Shown here one piece after another: positions 4,259 to 5,281 of a DNA stretch of 5,281 nt. The notes under the pieces are model-generated. The model was not told the origin of the DNA. It saw nothing but the letters and a program-made list of their open reading frames with translations, and searched no databases. Both the position numbers and the translations under genes were made by a program. How positions within the stretch are numbered: position 1 is the stretch's first letter; each line of letters begins with the position of its first letter. Source of the DNA: Candidatus Woesearchaeota archaeon (GTDB lineage Archaea; Nanobdellota; Nanobdellia; Woesearchaeales; UBA525); NCBI GenBank assembly GCA_027371725.1, contig DAHXMN010000049.1, positions 1 through 5,281 of the forward strand, given 5' to 3'.

Positions 4259-4747
4259 ATGGACCTCGAGACGAAAGTACACCTGCACGAGCACACCTAT
4301 GTGCGCACGCCCGGAGAGAATGCCGTCTTCGTCATCGGCAAGGCGGGCAAAAGCGAGCGGTACACCGCCAAGACGATCGAGGAGGAGATAAAGCGGTTCT
4401 ACGGCGAGCGGGGGCACACGCTCCTCAAGGAAGGGACGTTCCCCGGCGAGCGGGGAGGCACGCAGTACTTCTTCGCCGCGGGAAAGGAGAGCTGCCACGT
4501 CATCCTGGCCTATAAGGGAGAGGCGAGCAGGCAGGAATACGGTGCGGCGCAGCGGACGAGGGATGCGGGCGCAGAGCACCCGTTCACCGCGGTCAGGCAG
4601 AAATTCGCCGTCTACGTCCGGAAGCCGGGAATCACCCGCACGCCAGGGATCAAGGACGGGCAGGAGGTCCGCGACGATGCGCAGAGCGTCCGGGAGCGCG
4701 ACCTGTTCTTCGAATACCTGGCGAACCGACGGCGAGGCAACACGTGA
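4259..4747 (+). CDS. Unrecognised 162-residue soluble protein
   Basis: I do not recognise a family. The frame from ATG 4259 to TGA 4745-4747 has strong third-position G/C preference like the surrounding genes. The translation shows alternating strand-like and helix-like stretches: a His cluster HLHEH (8-12); a strand NAVFVIGKAG (21-30); a charged helix TIEEEIKRFYGER (39-51); strands TQYFFAAG and CHVILAYKG (68-87); KFAVYVRKPG (115-124); and a charged C-terminal helix (about 137-157). There is one cysteine (C79), no signal peptide and no membrane segment. ATG 4259 is preferred because a BRE/TATA pair sits 26 bases upstream. A longer form from ATG 4166 would add 31 residues (YYNYFLVV, ETFIYADRS), but those codons would run through the promoter. 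It precedes the glycosylase by 36 bases on the same strand; a link to DNA repair is only suggested by position. Confidence 0.72.
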   Translation: MDLETKVHLHEHTYVRTPGENAVFVIGKAGKSERYTAKTIEEEIKRFYGERGHTLLKEGTFPGERGGTQYFFAAGKESCHVILAYKGEASRQEYGAAQRTRDAGAEHPFTAVRQKFAVYVRKPGITRTPGIKDGQEVRDDAQSVRERDLFFEYLANRRRGNT

Positions 4748-4755
4748 GCCGAAGC

Positions 4756-4764
4756 ATTTTTCTA
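4756..4764 (+). promoter_or_regulatory. Weak TATA-like element before the glycosylase gene
   Basis: ATTTTTCTA centred 24-27 bases before the paired ATG codons 4784 and 4787, with no Shine-Dalgarno between. The T-run could also end the upstream transcript. It is weaker than the other promoters here, so read-through from the preceding gene is possible. Confidence 0.4.
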
Positions 4765-4783
4765 GAGTGAGACCGTCCCGGGA

Positions 4784-5281
4784 ATGATGGAAGCGGGCAA
4801 GCTGCAGAACGTTCTCCGCGACCGCTACGACGCCCAGTCCTGGTGGCCGGTCACCGACCAGAGGCACCGGCGCTTCGAGATCGCCGCGGGCTGCATCCTG
4901 ACGCAGAACACGGCGTGGCGGAACGTCGAGAGAGCGATCGCGAACCTCGAAGAGGAGGGGCTGCTGGCCCCGAAGAAGATGCTCGCGGCCAAGGAAGAAG
5001 GGATACGGACGCGCATCCGGCCGGCGGGATGCTTCAACCAGAAGGCGAAGAAGCTCAGGGCGTTCGCGGAGTTCTACGAAAAACTCGGGGGAAGGACGCC
5101 CACGCGGGACGAGCTCCTCGGGCTCTGGGGCGTCGGTCCCGAGACGGCGGACTCGATTCTCTTGTACGCCGCCGGCCGGCCCGTTTTTGTGGTGGACGCT
5201 TACACGCGGCGCATTTTTTCGCGCCATTCCTGGCTTTCCGAATCCGCGGGCTATCAGGAGACACAGGATCTTTTTCAATCC
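4784..5281 (+). CDS. Endonuclease III-related base glycosylase, COG2231/MagIII type (partial, 166 residues)
   Basis: HhH-GPD superfamily protein, cut by the right edge about three quarters through. Seen: YDAQSWWPV (15-23), CILTQNTAWRNVERAI (37-52), IRPAGCFNQKAKKL (78-91), the helix-hairpin-helix LWGVGPETADSILLYAAGRP (114-133) and VFVVDAYTRR (134-143) containing the catalytic aspartate D138. These match the endonuclease III-related COG2231 group, whose characterised member, Helicobacter MagIII, removes 3-methyladenine. The position of the Schiff-base lysine in endonuclease III is E120 here, so a monofunctional glycosylase without lyase activity is expected. Any C-terminal iron-sulfur cysteines are beyond the window. 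Two adjacent in-frame ATGs (4784, 4787) are equivalent choices. Acts in the first step of base excision repair; substrate is inferred from the family. Confidence 0.93.
   Translation, partial: MMEAGKLQNVLRDRYDAQSWWPVTDQRHRRFEIAAGCILTQNTAWRNVERAIANLEEEGLLAPKKMLAAKEEGIRTRIRPAGCFNQKAKKLRAFAEFYEKLGGRTPTRDELLGLWGVGPETADSILLYAAGRPVFVVDAYTRRIFSRHSWLSESAGYQETQDLFQS

Overview
This window reads as a piece of a GC-rich archaeal genome. The evidence is a set of archaeal/eukaryotic-type genes that bacteria lack (ribosomal proteins S8e and L37e, and an Sm-like LSm protein). In addition, TATA-box promoters lie a fixed distance upstream of almost every start. A small SD-led gene on the minus strand (737-1204) has the plan 'short basic N-terminus, low-complexity linker, C-terminal coiled coil', which I associate with DPANN archaea such as Woesearchaeota. 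That lineage guess is an inference and the phylum is not fixed by the sequence.

Layout, left to right. Minus strand: the N-terminal part of an APC-family amino-acid permease (1-506, running off the left edge) and a Q/G-rich coiled-coil protein of unknown role (737-1204). Plus strand: an AlkD-family DNA alkylation repair protein (1457-2185). A convergent gap (2186-2363) contains a long rod-like inverted repeat (2238-2323) that may be a structured RNA. Minus strand again: a compact ribosomal/RNA-binding operon read right to left, S8e (3400-3777) - LSm (3165-3389) - L37e (2928-3137), followed by an XRE-HTH + twin-CBS regulator (2364-2903) whose own promoter overlaps the L37e stop codon. A 481-base divergent gap (3778-4258) carries two promoters, a G-quadruplex-type tract and a short tandem repeat. 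Plus strand at the right: an unrecognised 162-residue protein (4259-4747) and the start of a COG2231-type endonuclease III-related base glycosylase (4784-5281, running off the right edge).

Expression logic. For the permease, AlkD, the HTH-CBS regulator, the 162-residue protein and the glycosylase, a T/A-rich TATA element is centred about 24-30 bases before the start codon and no Shine-Dalgarno is visible, as expected for leaderless mRNAs. The internal operon genes LSm and L37e, and the coiled-coil gene, instead have strong AGGTGA-type Shine-Dalgarno sites. Two gene products (AlkD and the MagIII-like glycosylase) would both act on alkylated bases, and three (S8e, LSm, L37e) on ribosome and RNA function. 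No mobile element, CRISPR array, tRNA or rRNA was recognised. Nothing here is clearly a new defence or metabolic system. The most unusual unexplained element is the 86-base rod hairpin between the convergent genes.
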